Positions 10,299 through 11,844 of a stretch of DNA of 11,844 nucleotides are shown piece by piece. The notes under the pieces were generated by a model. The model was not told where the DNA came from, ran no database searches, and worked only from the letters and a program-made list of their open reading frames with translations. The position numbers were made by a program, and so were the translations under genes. Location of the stretch: contig KQ482063.1 of NCBI GenBank assembly GCA_001430745.1, positions 1,106,855-1,118,698 of the forward strand, written 5' to 3'. Source of the DNA: Auxenochlorella pyrenoidosa (Eukaryota; Chlorophyta; Trebouxiophyceae; Chlorellales; Chlorellaceae). Within the stretch, counting starts at the first letter, position 1; each line of letters begins with the position of its first letter.

Positions 10299-10704
10299 GC
10301 TGCAAGGGCGAGCGGCAGGTGCGAGGGCGGGTGAGGCATCATGGGCCAAAGCTCAAGTGCAGGGTGAACGGATGCCCCCCTCAAGGGCGGCTCTGGCGGG
10401 ATGCCCCCTCTGGCGGGCGCAGCGGCGGCAGAGGGCGAGCGGGCGCCCCCTGCGGCTAACAGCGGCGACACCGGGCGCCCTGAATGCTCTCACCGGACCA
10501 CTGCTGTCTTCCTAGGCTTCCGAGGTTGCTGCAGGCCCCAAACAGCTGCGTGCAGGCCGCCCAGTCGGCACGCCAAGCTCTAGCCAGACTGTCGAGCAGG
10601 CCTGAGGGACGGCTCGGATGTTTGGTGTGATCTGCAGAAAGTGTGCAGCAGAAGAGTGTTGTGAAGCGAGGGGCGCTGGAAAAGGCCTGGTGATGCGGAT
10701 CACG

Positions 10705-10734
10705 CAGCAGGGACTGCTCTTCCACTGGGTAGCT
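10705..10734 (-). promoter_or_regulatory. Exactly conserved 30-mer upstream of gene B
   Basis: Partner of 8441-8470. It lies about 405-435 bp upstream of the gene B start codon. On the minus strand it overlaps the end of the potential short reading frame that starts at ATG 10795. Confidence 0.45.
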
Positions 10735-11400
10735 CGGCTTTGTGCGTCCTTGAATCGAGAAAGGAGAACGCGATCAGCAACGCGTCCTCGCTCCCCATGT
10801 CTGCCCACTGCCTAGTTACCGCCGCCGCTGCCGCCACCGCCGCTCCTGTTGGTTTTGTTGTACCGTGGGAGAATTGGCCCAGTTGAAGCTTGCTGGACAT
10901 CTGACACACCTGGTAACGCTGCAGCGGCTGTACAGCCACTACATGTATGGCGCTGCCGGTCTGCTTTGCATCGGCATGTTCATCACCCGCAGAGGCATTG
11001 TGGAATGCAACGGTGTCCCTGGCCAACAGTCGTGTCATACGAGGACCCGAATGGTGTTTGCCCGTTCGTTGCACCAGCAGACCAGCTGCGAAACACCATG
11101 GTGATATGCGGATATTGGTATGATCTGCCTGCTGCGGCCAAACAGGCTGCAACCCTGCAAATCACCCGATATTGCATCAGCTGGCAGCCTTACGCCACGC
11201 CATGCCCGCCTGGCCGACACTGGCGAAAATGCACCTCACTTTTCAAAGCCAACCCTCTGAGAACTCAACGCTGTCATACGCGCAGACACCTGCACGTTTC
11301 TGCTCCTGCCACTCACGGCGTGCTGAACTGACATCATACGCCAATCCTGCAGTTTTTGCTACCTGGCCAGAGCATGTGCGCAGTGGTTGAATTGAAGTGA

Positions 11401-11405
11401 TTACA
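11401..11405 (-). terminator. Putative TGTAA poly(A) signal of the edge gene
   Basis: TTACA on the plus strand reads TGTAA on the minus strand. It lies 333 bp beyond the stop codon of the partial minus-strand gene at the right edge, almost the same spacing as for the nucleotidase gene. Confidence 0.55.
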
Positions 11406-11737
11406 CACACGACGCACACACAAGCATCAAACAATGACTGGAAACTGCTCTCCTGTGAAAGGCAATCACAAAATTGCAGGCAAAGCCCTAGGACAGCTGG
11501 CAATGAGGCAATAAAATTGGGAGGCGCTCGACTCTGAGAACAGGCAGTAGCGCAATGTTGAGTTTGAAGGGAGTAGGAAGCGTGCCTGATGCTGCCGTCC
11601 ACGTAACACAGCATGCAAGCCAGGGGTGCTGGAGCACCGTCAAAACGGCAAGCTGCGCTGAAGAGGGCATTGGCAGGCCACACGGCCGTCGATTGCCACA
11701 AATTTGCAGCGCAGCCCGCGGACTGCGGTCCCAGCCC

Positions 11738-11844
11738 TCACGCCTTGCCCGCCTCGTCAGCCCAGGAGACGTGGGAGTGCCGCGTGCCCTCGTGGCTCTC
11801 GCTGCCAGAGCCGGCGTTGCCGTGGTACGCCCGGCTCATGTGCT
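11738..11844 (-). CDS. C-terminal end of an unidentified gene, cut by the window edge
   Basis: Minus-strand open frame from the window edge to a TGA at 11738-11740. It encodes about 34 residues, polar and rich in G, S, H and E, ending in HVSWADEAGKA. A VSWADEAG-type tail looks like a genuine protein C-terminus, but I cannot name the family. The upstream part of the gene lies outside the window. A TGTAA signal at 11401-11405 fits as its 3' end. No other frame in this stretch looks better. Confidence 0.5.
   Translation of the reverse strand, partial: HMSRAYHGNAGSGSESHEGTRHSHVSWADEAGKA

Larger units (their letters stand above)
8826..11040 (-). repeat. Tandem duplication unit 2 (contains gene B)
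   Basis: Direct repeat of 6611-8760. The offset rises from about 2215 at the left end to about 2277 near 10949, because of several small indels. One addition of about 20 bp near 10926-10948 is visible in this unit. The right end is fuzzy: similarity is recognisable to around 11040. Confidence 0.85.
10299..11737. other. Upstream region of gene B and 3' UTR of the edge gene
   Basis: About 1.4 kb. Positions 10299-11040 belong to unit 2. They contain a CAG acceptor-like site just before the gene B start, the shared 30-mer at 10705-10734, and a GCC-rich stretch at 10820-10845. The remainder is unique, with a CA-rich patch at 11401-11425 and a minus-strand poly(A) signal. No gene is supported here, although a 150-codon minus-strand ORF (10700-11152) is discussed in the findings. 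Confidence 0.5.

Noticed and set aside
9354..10334. 326-codon plus-strand ORF opposite gene B
   Set aside because: GC-rich DNA opens long antisense frames. The minus-strand frame has a transit peptide, hydrophobic segments and a pattern of protein conservation with gene A.
6611..11040. Duplication as a transposon or retroelement
   Set aside because: No terminal inverted repeats, target-site duplication, poly(A) tail, transposase or reverse transcriptase were seen; copies are in direct tandem with flanks included.

Overview
The window looks like nuclear DNA from a green alga, most likely a Chlorella-like trebouxiophyte. The evidence is GC-rich sequence, genes split by short GT-AG introns, alanine-rich proteins with plastid-type N-termini, CA and CCCCA microsatellites, and TGTAA motifs (the usual algal poly(A) signal) at sensible distances from two stop codons. 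There is no bacterial operon structure, CRISPR array, phage or transposase gene.

Left part, plus strand: (1) the 3' end of a HAD-type 5'-nucleotidase of the NT5C2/NT5DC group, six exons, 20-2135, 5' end outside the window; (2) a three-exon, 340-residue PAP2-type (lipid phosphate) phosphatase with a plastid-like N-terminus, 2688-4044, all three catalytic motifs intact; (3) a three-exon gene for a 324-residue low-complexity protein I do not recognise, 4876-6188.

Right part, minus strand: a direct tandem duplication of about 2.2 kb (roughly 6611-8760 and 8826-11040). Each unit holds one single-exon gene, A (7213-8055) and B (9420-10298), for a small, probably plastid-targeted membrane protein with about four hydrophobic segments. 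I cannot assign these to a known family. A third minus-strand gene enters at the right edge with only its last codons present (11738 to the window end).

The most interesting signal is the uneven identity between the two tandem units. The DNA for the end of the transit peptide and first membrane segment is about 99% identical over 230 bp. The middle of the proteins is heavily diverged, while the non-coding 3' flanks stay clearly similar. This points to gene conversion, diversifying or replaced central segments, or both. A coding-like segment about 400 bp upstream of each gene, ending in an exactly shared 30-mer, is unexplained.

The three plus-strand genes share no evident pathway; as is normal for an algal nuclear genome, neighbours appear to be independent transcription units. 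Exon coordinates are inferred from splice signals, reading phase and family conservation, without transcript data.
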